From the NCBI GenBank assembly GCA_964036295.1, contig OZ038471.1, positions 9,938,184-10,002,183 of the forward strand: 64,000 bases of DNA, given 5' to 3'. The notes beneath the pieces were generated by a model. That model did no database searches and was not told where the DNA came from. It worked only from the letters and a program-made list of their open reading frames with translations. The DNA comes from Plumapathes pennacea. Its lineage: Eukaryota > Cnidaria > Anthozoa > Antipatharia > Myriopathidae. Numbering within the stretch: the first letter of the stretch is position 1; each line of letters starts with the position of its first letter. A program made the translations under genes and the position numbers. Shown piece after piece: positions 50,487 through 62,449 of the stretch.

Positions 50487-51128
50487 ATATTTTCCCCAAG
50501 CGAAGCAAGGGTAATAATCACAACACTAATGCAGCAAAATCACCCTATTTGAAGACTCCAAGCAGGTCGCCATCTCAAAATTAGTTTGTTCCTGTGTCTG
50601 TTTGTCAGTCTGTCGTACAACCTCATCCCCAGGACCATCCGCGTTAAGCAACGACAAAGGATCGACAACGTGTCCTGCAGTAGTTTTACTGATACTCTGA
50701 ATAAAATGAACAATGCAACAATATTGTACTGCGTCCACAAAAATAAGCTCCTGTGAGGTGCATGTGTCTTCTGCATTTTTTCGTCTATTTTTTTGTATAA
50801 ATAAATGGCATTTGCCACAGGCCGCCCCTCTTGTACCACAAGATAATTTGTGACGTTTTTCCATTAGCTTGAATCAGCTGGCCCGCTACCAAAATGTCGT
50901 GTCGCATCTGTGTTTGCGTGAAACTGTTGTATAAGAAACAATTTTTTTTCTGGGGAAACTGGGGGAATTTAGGAATAGGGAAAACGAACACACTTAATGC
51001 AGGAACAGAGGGAATTATGCCCAGGCATTGAAGGCATTTCACAGATCAAAACGTGGATCAGCACAAAGAAGCACTTGCGTTACCTCAATGGCAGAGCGAG
51101 GGGGTATCTGCGATTATCGTATTTCTAG
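50487..51128 (+). mobile_element. Helitron-like element H1, diverged copy
   Basis: The 5-prime part (TTCCCCAAGCGAAGCAAGGG) resembles H1, the first 250 bp are alignable, and the end is GCGATTATCGTATTTCTAG|T. The interior differs from the other H1 copies. It begins six bases after the R1 end. Confidence 0.52.
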
Positions 51129-51229
51129 TTTAAAAAGGACTGAAAACAGCAAATCAAAGCAGCAAGGCAACTCTAGCTCGTGAATTTGTGAAAGTTACTT
51201 TTGCGGCTTAAGGTCACATTTTCATAATT

Positions 51230-53095
51230 TGCTCAATTTTTGGTATGTGGAAGTTCAGAACCGTTTCCACGGGCCTCCACTTTTGCTAAACTGCGTATTC
51301 GAATAAGTCTTAGTTTTAAAAACCCTCCATTTACAAGGCGGCAGAGGGTGAAAACTATATGTGGCACTCGAAATGAGAGAATTTAAAATTATCTCCAAAA
51401 CACTGCAGCAATCAGTTAGTACTCTGAACTGTAACAGAATTTCCCAAGCCGGCAAAGAAAAAATGGTCTATCCATGACTTTTTCGACACCTCAATATTTA
51501 TCAGAGACCATGATATTCCAACCTGGGCTGCACCCAAACTAAATACGTGCGCAATAAAAGCTACGCCTTTCTTCTTTTGGCTAGGTTTCAAGTTAAATAA
51601 ATTTTAGGGAAATCTGATACACTTAACTCGTTGACAACTGTACTTGCGGTTTTGGTCAATCATATTCATTTTTGAATTCTTCTTCCAAAGATTTTCTCCT
51701 CTTCCCCTACCCCTCAACCACATTTTTGCTCTCACCATTTTCACGCTATTTCTTCGTATGCTCCAGTGGAAACACGTGCAACGCAGGCTAACTTATCTAA
51801 ACTTAGTCTTGAACAGGGTATCAAATTAGAGCACTTTGTCTTAGACAGGGTGGGTCAGGGTTTTATAGAGTCAGCTGAACCCCCTTACCCAAATTCCTCG
51901 ACCTTCAACAAAAAGACACTCCCTAACAGAGGGCCTGCATACTGTATACAGTAACCTTTTTTAACTGCTCGAAAGTAACAACCTTTAGAAAGTGGCAATC
52001 ATCCAAAAGCAGCACAGCAAAATGCTGGTAAATCTGAAAAATAATGACTCATTACTTTCTGAACACATCAAACACCAACAGGGGCTCCCTTTATCAAACA
52101 ATGAAGGGCTTGTTAAGAGATCCTGCTGCACAAAAGTCTGGTTGTCAGACAGAAATTTGAGACAAGCACAAGCATAATTTATGTATAGGAAACAATAGAG
52201 CACTAGGACAACAGCAACATCAGCATAATCATACATGTAAAGCCCTGGCTAAATAGAATGCAACATTTCAAGCAACACCTCACAACACAGTTGGGTTCTG
52301 TTGAAACTTGTTGTGATAGGGTTGGCCAAACAAGCACAACATGTTGCAGCTTGTTTAATAATTTTTCATTTCAATCAACTATTCAGTCACACTTCCTCAC
52401 AGCCTTTAAAACTTTTCTAAATTTCTTAGTTCCCCATCTTCCAGTAGATCTGTTGCACTTCAGAACCATTACCACAGAGGTTTTGGTAAATTCTCGGTTG
52501 TTTGACAAACATAAGTCAAAGTTGAAAGACCTGTTACAATTGACCACTGACAGCCCGAAGCGACTTCAGCTTGTCAAAACATTTCTATCGATTGATTATA
52601 TTTGCTTCGCTTCGCATAATTTTCACCAGCAATGAAAAATACTGTACAGAACTAGAAGAAGAGTTCAAAAATGAATTTGACCAAAACCACATGTAATGTC
52701 AACAAGTGTATCAGATTTCAATTAAACTTATGCAACTTGAAACTATGCCAAAAGAAGAAAGGTGTGTTTTCTTTAAGCACGTATTTAGTTTGGATGCAGC
52801 CCAGGCTGAAGTATCATGGCTTTTGATGAATATGTAGATGATGAAGATAAGCTGTGCATGACATGAGTAATGAAGTCACAGACAGACAATTTTCTTTGCG
52901 ACTCCCAACGGTCTTGTTCCAGTTCAAAGATTTGGCACTCAGTGAAGAAATTTTAATTCTCCCATTTCGAGCGCCTCAGTTTCATAATTTTCACCCTCTG
53001 CCGCCTTGTAAATGAGGGTTTTTAAAACTGAGACTAAATCAGATACGTGGTTCAGCAAAAGTGGAGGCCCGTGGAAACGGAAATGTTTCACAAAA
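51230..53095. repeat. Inverted pair of repeat R3
   Basis: 51230-51680 and 52640-53095 are inverted relatives (for example GGGCCTCCACTTTTGCTAAAC and its complement near 53060). The intervening 51700-52640 contains no recognisable gene; the 125-codon frame at 52258-52635 is unsupported. Confidence 0.55.
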
Positions 53096-53289
53096 ATCAA
53101 ACTTCACTCAACATCATGCAACATCGTGCAACAGGACGGCTGTTGCCATCACTGGCACATTATTATTGCCATACGGGCTTGTGCTTATGTCACCAGTAAA
53201 AGAGACACTGTATAGTGGAATGATTGTTTGTAAAAAAAAAAAAAAAAAAAAAGATGCTGTAAAGCTACTGTAGATTTATTAATAGTCCC

Positions 53290-53470
53290 AGCCTGGCAAT
53301 CTATGAGACCAGTAATCGATAACAACTGATCTCAACAGACATTAATTAATCAATTGGTATTGGAAATCGATGGTCAATTGATGGTGGAGTTTCTTGTGAT
53401 ATACTGTATCATTGATTGGTCATAGATTTCCAATAACAATTGATTAATTGATATCAACTGTGATTGATAC
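53290..53470. repeat. ATTGAT-rich inverted repeat
   Basis: Imperfect inverted copies of TCAATTG and ATTGATTGG motifs fill this segment; a similar tract is at 62850-63020. Confidence 0.45.
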
Positions 53471-53602
53471 AATTATTCCCACACCCTGCGTGGGTACTAA
53501 TCTGAACACCATATCGTTTTGAAATGTCTGTATTTCACGGACCAACCTCCCCACACAGCGCGGCTTGCTGGGTAAAACATCAGAACAGAATCACATCCTC
53601 GC
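53471..53602 (+). mobile_element. Helitron-derived repeat F2, copy b, left part
   Basis: Same start as 46045 (ATTCCCACACCCTGCGTGGG). It is interrupted at TA 53603 by the CACTA-like element and continues at 58273. Confidence 0.6.
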
Positions 53603-53612
53603 TACCCAGGTA

Positions 53613-54268
53613 GAAATCTTATAAGATCTTGTAAGATACTTATAAGATTCTTATAAGATCTTTAATTCTTACATAAATCTTAATAAGATTTGAAATCTTA
53701 TAAGATCTTACTTGCTTTCTTAACATATCTTACAAGAATCTTAATAAGATCTTACAAGAGACCCTTTAGTAAGATCTTATAAGTTTTTAAATAAGATCTT
53801 ATGATATTCCTATAAGAATCTTAACAAGAGGTGACCTTCTTACAAGAATCTTAATAAACCTTTTGACAGACTCTCAAATAAGAATCTTACAAGTTTCTTG
53901 ATAAGATCTTGCAAGATTTCTATAAGAATCTTAACATTACCCAGACTTTCTTACAAGAATCTTTATAAGATCTTGGAATAGTTAAAATAATATTCATTTA
54001 AGTTTCTTGATAAGATCTTGCAAGATTTCCACAAGAATCTTAACATTAACCCAGATCTTCTCACAAGAATCTTGATAAGATCTTGGAACAGCCAAAATAA
54101 GATTCTTACAGGTTTATTGATAGATCTTTGCAAGATTTCTATAAGATCTCAACATTTAACCCAGATCTTCTTATAACAATCTCAATGAGATCTTGGAATA
54201 GTCAAAATAGGATTCTTACACGTTTCTTGATAAGATCTTGCAAGATTTTTATAAGAATCTTAACATTG
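53613..54268. repeat. Subterminal repeat array, left
   Basis: The first part is short palindromic CTTATAAG/AAGATCTT units. From about 53890 a unit of roughly 110 bp (with GTTTCTTGATAAGATCTTGC and TTAACATT) repeats about 3.4 times. Likely transposase or cofactor binding sites. Confidence 0.82.
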
Positions 54269-54380
54269 CAATAACATGAAATTATAGACTGGAAATATTG
54301 TTCCACGAAAAGTCCAAGTTCTCACATCCCTTATTCCAGATAGCTGAAAAATCATTTCACATTAAGGGATGCAGTGCATG

Positions 54381-57090
54381 TTAAAATACTGAATACAGTC
54401 TTTGATCATGCTCATACGTTGTGTCTAGGGCAGTGACAAAACCTTTTCCATCTCTGGTTTTCATGAAAAGACATTGGTTTTCAATGACAGAACAGTTGAT
54501 CAGAACTGCTGTGTCAGTCTCTTCTACTTCCAAAAAATGCTGGTCAATTAAATTTCTGTCAACAATCCCTCTTAGAACAGGGTCTTCAGGGGGTAGAAGT
54601 TCCTGGCAAACAGTAGCACCTGTTAATCTCAGTTTCAAGACAATTGCATGTGCCACGTTGCCATGGAGAAGGTAGCATGCCACTTTACCATATTTGTGCC
54701 TCATGCAATTTGCATTGGCTTGCCACTGGATGATGTGGCTGGCTGATTTCCCCCTTCTTGAGTACATGGTGCTGTGGTAAGTGACAAGTTCTTTCATCAT
54801 TCTAAAGGACACATTGAACTCTGTTTCAGCTGTGGTACCAAATTTGGCATTGAGGATCGTATGAAATTCAGGCATCTTCCTCATAGTAATGGGCTCATAA
54901 AAGAAAATACCCCTTTCAGCTTCTCTCAGGTTTTGAGGTTCCTTGAGGAAATGCTTGGATAGCTGTTGTACACAATGATTATCCTGGCTATTGTTCAGTA
55001 CATGGGCCCTGTAATTTTGGCTGACACCAAGTTTTGTAATCATCTGCTTGGGAATGCCCCTTGTGCCACTGAAGATGTTCTTTAGCTGAGCAATGTACGA
55101 CTCAAACACAAATATGCAGAAGTGGCCAAAGGTCCATTGTCAGTAACCTGTCCTGGTAAGTGGACCAAAGCATGACTGTTGTAGGTACTATCCTGCCTAC
55201 CATAAAGTTGTGGGAGAAGCCTCACAAAATTATCCAATAGAATCTGCGATGTCTCCACAGACTGGTTAGAAACAGACATGGAGTGCAGCAAGCGCAGTGC
55301 AGTAACAAGCAGAGCAAAATGATAGAAAGTTTCCTGAGGAAAGACATCTGAAAGGACAACTTGGCGAAGGCAAGGAAGTCCAAGGAAGAGGACAAACAAA
55401 TGGAATTCAGATGCCTTCCAATGTTTGATGTCGTGGAGGCTGCGGGGTTTCCTGTTGACATCATGGGGAACTTCTACAGATGTATAAATCCTGTCAAAAT
55501 CATAAATGAAGTGCAATAAATTGAAATCTTGACCAGCAAAACCTCCACCAAACCATTTCTCGAAAAGCTGCCTCTTTAGAATACCTTCACAAACACAGTG
55601 CATCCAGTCAATGGGGACATTTTCAGGAATCGAAATAAGCCTTCCAAACACATTTTTGCCTTTGATGCCAAAAATATCAGAGCCAGTGGCTTCTGCCACA
55701 CTTGCCAGCCTGTGACTCTCCTCCCCTGTCCGCAGTGGCACATCAAGTTTGTAGTCATAAATTCGTGCCCTAAATTCTCTTACATAAGTTCCAGGGTGTT
55801 TGCATGTACTGCAGCCAAATTTGCCATTAAATTGCTTCAGATTTAATAGCATTGCTTTGGCAGGCAAATCAGGAACAAATGACTGGATGCGAACCAGAGA
55901 TGGTATCAGATTTCCATTGTCATCTTCAAAGTTACACCCATTTCCCAGCATTGACAATTCATTCACAAAATTCTCCAAAAAGCATGAAACAACAGGCTTT
56001 GTCTTCCCATACCAGAGGCCAGCACAAATGACATTTTTGAACTTGTACCTTTCATGTGGAGGAAGTTCCACAAGGAAGCACATCAATGGCCACACACTGA
56101 ATTTTCTGGACTTAATCAAAGGTGCACCATCACTGCTCATAACAATAGAGAATACTTTCCTCTCCCTTGCTTCAGGTTGCAGACTCTCAAGAAAGGTTTG
56201 GTAGACCCTACCATCTTGAATATCTCTCAGATTAGTGGATTCTGCATTCATCTTTACTCTGTAGTCCTCAATGCCTCTCCAATTTTCTGTGAACAGAATC
56301 ATTTTATACAATCATGAGATTACATTTATTAGATTATTATTTATTGGAAAAAATAGTTGTCCTTTGCAAGCCAGCTAGAGGGTAATGATAATTTAATTGC
56401 AAGAGTCAGTAACATTTAGTCGACAGTCCACCAATTCCACCTTACAATATTAATCATTAATTAATTATTCTTACCTTTAATCAGTTGGTCAAGTTGTGGT
56501 TTCAGAGGTAGTTGGAAGTAGCATAGCGGATCTATATCTTCCTCCTCACATTCTTCATCCTTCACATTCTGGTCCTGGTTGTCTGTCTCAGATTCACATT
56601 CACTGTTATCTTGAACACCACTGTTACCACATTCCTTTGAGGTGTCACTGGAACCAGCAAAACTTTCAGTGTCACATACAGTGAGTTCCAACTCAACATC
56701 AGACTGGAAACAGCTTGTGCTCCCACCTGCTCTGTCCTCATCATTGATTTGTTCATATTCATTGCATAAAGGAATATTTATTCCATCCTGTTCATTGTGA
56801 AATATGGGAACACTATCCTCGTGTTGCAGGAGTGGCGTGTGACACTCTGGGCTCTCGTTGCTTGCATATGCCAAATATTGGTCAACTTCCACGGTCGTCC
56901 TTACAATTTCCGACTCTCTTATTTCAATATTGTCACTTACATTGCAGCTCGAGTCGTCTGAAGGACAGTACACATTGTCGAGGGAATGTACAGCTGAGTT
57001 CCGGTCAGCCGTGGAATTCTCGCTCGTTTCACTGCAGCCAACCTCAGAATACTTTCTCTTCCTCACTTTTCCTGAAGAAACTGGTGATTC
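54381..57090 (-). pseudogene. Tnp2-like transposase, one frameshift
   Basis: An acidic N-terminal exon (about 57090-56475; rich in Glu/Ser/Asp) is joined by a 188-bp intron (donor AAAG|GTAAGA, acceptor TTCACAG|AAAATTGG) to the core. The core has SSDGAPLIKSRKFSVWPLMC, a C-x2-C finger (GCSTCKHPG), IDWMHCVCEGILKRQLF and HALVHLPGQV, then GPLATSAYLC. Near 55104 one base is missing; the continuation in the next frame (FESYIAQLKNIFSGTRG) runs to the stop at 54381. There is no clear ATG at the start. Otherwise about 850 residues are undamaged, so inactivation is recent. Confidence 0.78.
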
Positions 57091-57652
57091 AGCTAATTCG
57101 CTATTAGAATTTTCAAAGTCTCAGGAATTTTCTACCATGTAGAAAAATACACTGCATTTTCACACAGCGAAAGTTTTACTTCCGGTTACCTTGCCGTAAC
57201 AACGGAAGTCTGGTCACGAGATTTGAAGTACCTTGGTGCATGCGCAAAAGTGTACAATTCAGCGCCGATTCAACCGATTCAGAAATTCTTTGCGAAATTT
57301 CAGCTTACAAAATTCAGCTCAACTGGGAGGAGATAAGGACAACGTGGCTCTTCTGAGAGATATGGCATGGACTTAAGTTCAGATAAGTACCCTCTTCTGT
57401 TCGTTTATGTGTACAGTCAGGCAGCTGCAGGCCAACTGTAGAGAAAAAACCTCAGGCGTTTTGCAGTCGGTATTACAAAGCTGAAGCAATCCCTCAGTTG
57501 CACAACGTAGGCAACGTAGGTAAGGCATCTTTTCCTGAGATGTGTACACATGCAGCACTGATGTAAACTACCTTAACAGCTACAGTATAGCATTGATGTT
57601 CATTAACTCTTGTGCATATACTGTATTCATTTGTGATTTTTGGCTGTTGCAG

Positions 57653-57836
57653 CTATACAATGATGTCAACTTGCTCACCATTCCATCTGGAGGGATCCCC
57701 ACAAAATATGCATTAAAAGTGTTTAAGGTCCTCTTCACGGATGAGGAAATGGCCACAGGGATGATTGGCCCTACCAACAGAGCCAAAACCCCTGGAAAGG
57801 TGGAACTAAATGAGGAGAAGGTGTCACTCTTCAAAA
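57653..57836 (+). CDS. BEN-like domain exon in the CACTA-type element
   Basis: The acceptor TTTTTGGCTGTTGCAG is followed by LYNDVNLLTIPSGGIPTKYA, then FKVLFTDEEMATGMIG and KVELNEEKVSLFK, ending at AAAA|GTAAGT. The pattern LF(T)xEEMA...G...L...K fits the first two-thirds of a BEN domain. Preceding exons might lie in 57340-57520, which ends at a GTAGGTAAGG donor-like site, but their frame is not settled. A following exon was not found before the right terminus. It diverges from the transposase, as in the Tc1-type element at 21101. Confidence 0.5.
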
Positions 57837-58049
57837 GTAAGTTTTCACAACTGCAATACTGAGAATATGCTGTTTAAGCTGATGCTCAGTTACCTGAATT
57901 AGGTTAGATTTGTATAGACACCATAGTTGCTCTTTCAAATCACCAAAATATACCAAAACTGAATAATTATCAATAATCATCTAGCAAAATAACTGACAGT
58001 CTCTAGAGAGGAACTTAGTCTGTGTTTTACAAGCCTTTGCAGAGATCAG

Positions 58050-58262
58050 TTACATTGCATTTTCTTGTAAGTTTCTTGCATGTTTCTTGCACTTTTCTTG
58101 CAAGTTTCTTGCGTTTTTTCTTGCAAGAAACTTGCAAGAATCTTGCAAGATTCTTGCAAGTTTCTTGCACTTTTCTTGCAAGTTTCTTGCAAGTCTTTTT
58201 GTAAGATCTTACAAAACTTTCTTGCAAGATTCTTGCAAGATTCTTATTAGAAATAAGATTTC
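58050..58262. repeat. Subterminal repeat array, right
   Basis: Repeated TTTCTTGCAAG and TTGCAAGATTC motifs in both directions, matching in type the left-end array. Confidence 0.8.
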
Positions 58263-58272
58263 TACCTGGGTA

Positions 58273-59125
58273 TGCGGGGTTTCCTGGGTAAAAAACATCG
58301 GAACTGAAGTACGTCCCCGCACCGCGGGATTTGCTAGTTAAAACATTGGAACAGAATCTCTAACCTCGTTCCCAGGCTCTTTCCTCTCCTGACCTCAACC
58401 CCGAATCTCATGTTGAAATGTTTGTATTTCACGGACCGACTTTTGATCACGTGGTGTTCTGGTAGTCCATTGCAAAGCAGCGGACAGGACAGAAGATTGA
58501 ATGAGTTTTTGCACTCTTGCTGAACTACGTAGTGAATATGAATCAAGCAAAGAATCAAATGGAACACTTTCACAAGGAGAAACAAGTTCGTCCTCAAAAA
58601 CGAAGAGAGCAAGACAGACTAATACGAACTCGTGTGACAAGCCAACAGCTGTGTATTCATCTTGAGCGCAGATGGAGACAGGACAATACTGTTGCTGTAA
58701 AAGAAGAGAAGCAACAGCATGACCAAGAGCATTAAGGTACAAGCAGAAACGAGCTCAGGAGACAACCCAGTAAAGAGAACAGTGCATTACAGCCACCCGG
58801 GAGCATAATATGCAGAAGCGAGCCCAAGAAACAGCTCAGGAAAGAGAACAGCGCATGAAAGCCAATCGAGAATGAGCTGCTTCCCGACGCCACAATGAAA
58901 CGTCCAGAGGAACAGCCTGTTTTTGGCTCAAAATGAGGCCAACAATCAACACTGTGAGCAACGTTCATCTCTTGTTGAAAAACAGCGCTTCCAGAGGCAA
59001 CAATATCTGCATAGCTGTGGATGGGCTAACCCTGACAACCCGGCTTTGCACGAACAGCAGGAGGACAGAAAATAAGCTAAAATAGTGCTTGAAGGCCAAC
59101 CAATAGCTCTAAGGGGCAGGTAAGA
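58273..59125 (+). mobile_element. Helitron-derived repeat F2, copy b, right part
   Basis: Continues the repeat split at 53602. Several imperfect units of about 55 bp (GCGGGATTTGCTGGGTAAAACAT type) are followed by the STPR-like coding remnant MNQAKNQMEHFHKEKQVR and the shared donor-like GGCAG|GTAAGACAC at about 59118. Stops and shifts disrupt the frame. Confidence 0.5.
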
Positions 59126-59934
59126 CACGTCTATTTACTTTGTTCACTCAACACATCCGTTATGCATTGCTTCGAGCTTATCGGACATTTGTGGCCACGA
59201 TAAAACTTTGTGATGCTATATATTTTCACAACAGAAAACTGTTTTGACCATTTGAGTCTTGACAGTTAATTCAGCTTCCATTGTCATACAGTGCAGAGGT
59301 TAATTTGCGACTTGACAACTTGCTTTATAGACAAAATTATGACATATCACTTGCACAGAAAAATTTGGTGTTTCTGTGCATTTAATTATAGAGAGAACTG
59401 TGTTTATTAAAATTGCAGCACTAGAAACCATTTCAGTTTATCAAAGAACAGATCAAAATATTTGTCCTCTATGAAATTATACAGTGCAAAATCTTGTGAG
59501 TTCTTGTGAGGTTTAAATAGGCAGTTTTCTTTTTTTCTTTTTTTTTTTTTTTTAACAGCTTGGCTGTTTTTATCATGTACTGTCTAACACTGTATAAGTC
59601 AAATGTTATTTGACCTGTGTTTTTTATGCTGGGCTAAACTTTCCAAAACCCTGCCACTACTTTCAGTAAAAATACAATCTTTGTTTGTATTTACTTCTTT
59701 GTCTTACTAAGCCGCCCTTCCCTTTGCTATAAATTATAGTACATATACTGTTATGAAATGTATAAATGTATATGTAAATAAACAGAATGATGTTTAGTAA
59801 ACTAGAAATTGTTATCAATGATTATTTTGTCAATTTGGCATCAGGAAATAAATACCTTCTTTTCCTGATGCCATAAATGCAGCAATAAATTATTTATTGC
59901 TGCATTTCCTTTTGCATTTTTGAACTAGACTGGC

Positions 59935-60374
59935 GTTGCCAGTGAGCTCGTGGCATGTAGTGCACTAAACTACACAGCAAAAAAAAGATACAAGCCAAAT
60001 AACATTTTTAAATCTATACAGTTAAAATCTATACAGTTTTATACAGTACATGATAAATGCAACATAGTTTAAACAACTGCAGGTACAATCAATTAGTTTT
60101 TATAACAAAAATCTAGTTCAAACCAAAATTCACAAGTTTTTCAATTGCAAAAGGTTTCACAGTCTTTATACTCCATGTTCAAAATTTTGATTGAGCATTG
60201 TATAATTTCTCAGAGGGTTAAACTGAAATGGTTTATAGTGCTGGAATGCAAATACACATGTAGTTCTTTCTATCAAATGCACAGATTCTTCTGTGTATGA
60301 CTAAGTGATGTGTTGTGAGCTTTAAGACTTGTCTGAGCAAGTTGTCAAGTGGCAAATATCTCCTCTGTATACAA
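59935..60374 (-). repeat. R1 3-prime terminus and AT-rich tail
   Basis: On the minus strand the sequence ends with CTGGCAACGCCAGT, CTAG, then T (59935-59938). Beyond the first 40 bp it does not resemble the other R1 copies. Confidence 0.45.
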
Positions 60375-60723
60375 GCTCCCCAATCTTACTGTATGACTTG
60401 AAAAAGAAAAGTTTTCAAATTAAAGAAATACTTCACCTATGTTGTTCCTTGTGTGCTTTTATTCCTTGTGTATCATTTCTGGGCAATTTCAAGCCATTCA
60501 TCTGGTGCTGATTCTGTCTGTATATAAAATGACATTTTTTTTCTGTATGTCATTTTGTATACAGACTGAATCAGCACCAGATGAAAATCACTCAAAACGG
60601 CTTGAAACTGCCCAGAAATGATACACATTTAAGGAATAAAAGGACACAAGGAACAACATAGGTGAAGTATTTCTTTAATTTGAAAACTTTTTTTTTTCAA
60701 GTCATACAGTAAGATTGGGGAGC
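60375..60723. repeat. 349-bp palindrome
   Basis: GCTCCCCAATCTTACTGTAT at the left is inverted at the right. The arms of about 165 bp face each other around a poly-T/AT spacer near 60540. Several mismatches indicate age. No coding content. Confidence 0.8.
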
Positions 60724-60899
60724 CTGTGCTCTGAACTGTATGACACTCAAAGCTGATACAGACTATATCTGACCGGTACTGTCAATGAATTCACTCAAAC
60801 GATTAAAACAAATTTCTGTCGTTTAAACTGATAGCATTGCAACAACATAAGCTTTTACGGCCACAAAATGTTCGATAAGCTTGAAGCAATGCAGACTGA

Positions 60900-61600
60900 A
60901 CGAGTTGAGTGAACAAAGTAAATAGATGTCTTACCTGCTTGAAAGTCCATGAAATGAAGTTCGACTCCCAGAAGACACTGCGGTGTGGGAAAGGTCGCAC
61001 CGTGAAAGAAAAACATTAAAACGCAAGATTCAAGGTTGCGAGTGGAAAGAGCCTGGGAACGAGGTTGAAGATTCTGTTCCGGTGTTCTATCCAGCAAACC
61101 CCGCTGCGCAGGGAGGTCGCCCCGTGAACAAAAAACATTAAAAAATGATATGGTGTTCAGATTAGTACCCATGCAGGGCGTGGGAATAACAGCCAAACAT
61201 GTCAATTTGCATTTACCAGTTTCATTTTATATAAGCCAGCACTTTACTAAAATTAATTTCTTCCTTTTCCCAGATAGAATTAGCAATGATATTTTATTAA
61301 GTTTTCTTTTGAACCAGTTTTTTCCATGCAGCTGCATGACATTAATTTCTGGTGAGATATTATTGTCTAAACTGTTACCCCAACACAATCTGCTTCCCCG
61401 CCCACCCATCTATCTCCAGCCACAGAACACACTTTTTAATTATAGACTTTCAATGCTTGTTTTGTTTTCCATAGGTCCCTAAATATCAAGACAAACATGA
61501 AGTTCACTAAGTCCAACTGGAAAAAGTATCTTTCTGTGATTAGGAAGAGTTAGTTTTATGACATAGTAAATGAGACTTTTTTAAGATAAGAATGTCAATA
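60900..61600 (-). repeat. Inverted F2 piece followed by a repeat shared with the window start
   Basis: 60900-61190 is a reverse F2 fragment with its GTAAGACAT-type donor end and TTCCCACGCCCTGCATGGG start. 61190-61600 matches 180-590 in the same orientation. Confidence 0.55.
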
Positions 61601-62066
61601 CAGTACTAAACTGATGCTCTTCTCATGTCTCATAGCATCTTACAGTGCTGTACAATGTGCGAACATGACTCTCATTTGTCTAATATTCTGTAAAATTATT
61701 GAATATTTATAGTGCACTTTTTCATTTTCATTCAAAGCAGAGTATTGGGTTAGGGATATATTTCTCTGGCATGGGATTTTCTGTGTTTGTACATGTACAA
61801 GGCAACACATGCAACAATTGAGAACTTCTGAGAAGTATGATGTAACCTACAGGTACTTGAGAAGTATTTAATATACAGTATTTTACCAATAATGTAGTGC
61901 AAAGACTGAATCTGTATACTTCCTCATGAGACTACATAAATTACTGTGAAATGGACATGGCATAATGAATAATATTGTGACACCTTCCTTCTTTTAAGAC
62001 CACCCTACATATTATATAATAAGATTACTGTACTCTTCAAACAGCAATGGGACCCCAGGCAGGGGA

Positions 62067-62449
62067 GGGGGAGTACTATGCCATATAGGTATGTGCTGCC
62101 CCGAAGGGTATCATTTTCAAACACTTTTAGTCTGAATTAGGTATAGATTTTGCCTTTTTGGTCTGAAATAGGGTATCAATTTTGTGTTTTTGGCCTTGGA
62201 TAGGGTATGATTTTAATAGAAATGTGTCGCATCGGACGATGCACGGCAAATGAAAGAAAACACAGGGCCGAAATTGTTGCAAAAGAAATAAATCTCTAAA
62301 CTAGGTCTGAAATAGGCTATAACATTTTGGAGTCAAGTCTGAAATAGGGTATAGTAAATCATAAATCAAATATTTTGGTTTGAAATAGGGTAAGGGGTTT
62401 TCAGGTTCAGGTGGCACACTCCCACCCAAAATTATGATGAGTACTCCCC
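62067..62449. mobile_element. MITE with GGGGAGTACT termini
   Basis: GGGGGAGTACTATGCC at the left and AGTACTCCCC at the right are inverted. The interior contains six or so GGTCTGAAATAGGGTAT-type repeats. I recall similar GGGAGTACTC repeats as common in cnidarian genomes; it is non-coding. Confidence 0.6.

Larger units (their letters stand above)
53605..58270. mobile_element. 4.67-kb CACTA/Tnp2-type transposon
   Basis: Both ends start CCCAGGTAGAAATCTTAT (18 bp identical, inverted), with TA on each side (53603-53604, 58271-58272). Long arrays of AAGATCTTATAAG- and TTCTTGCAAG-type motifs fill the subterminal zones, as in CACTA elements. It encodes a Tnp2-like transposase on the minus strand and a BEN-like exon on the plus strand. 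The termini lack a CACT start, so assignment to EnSpm/CACTA rests on the protein. Confidence 0.78.

Noticed and set aside
52258-52635. 125-codon plus-strand frame as a gene
   Set aside because: No domain resemblance; it lies between inverted R3 repeats.
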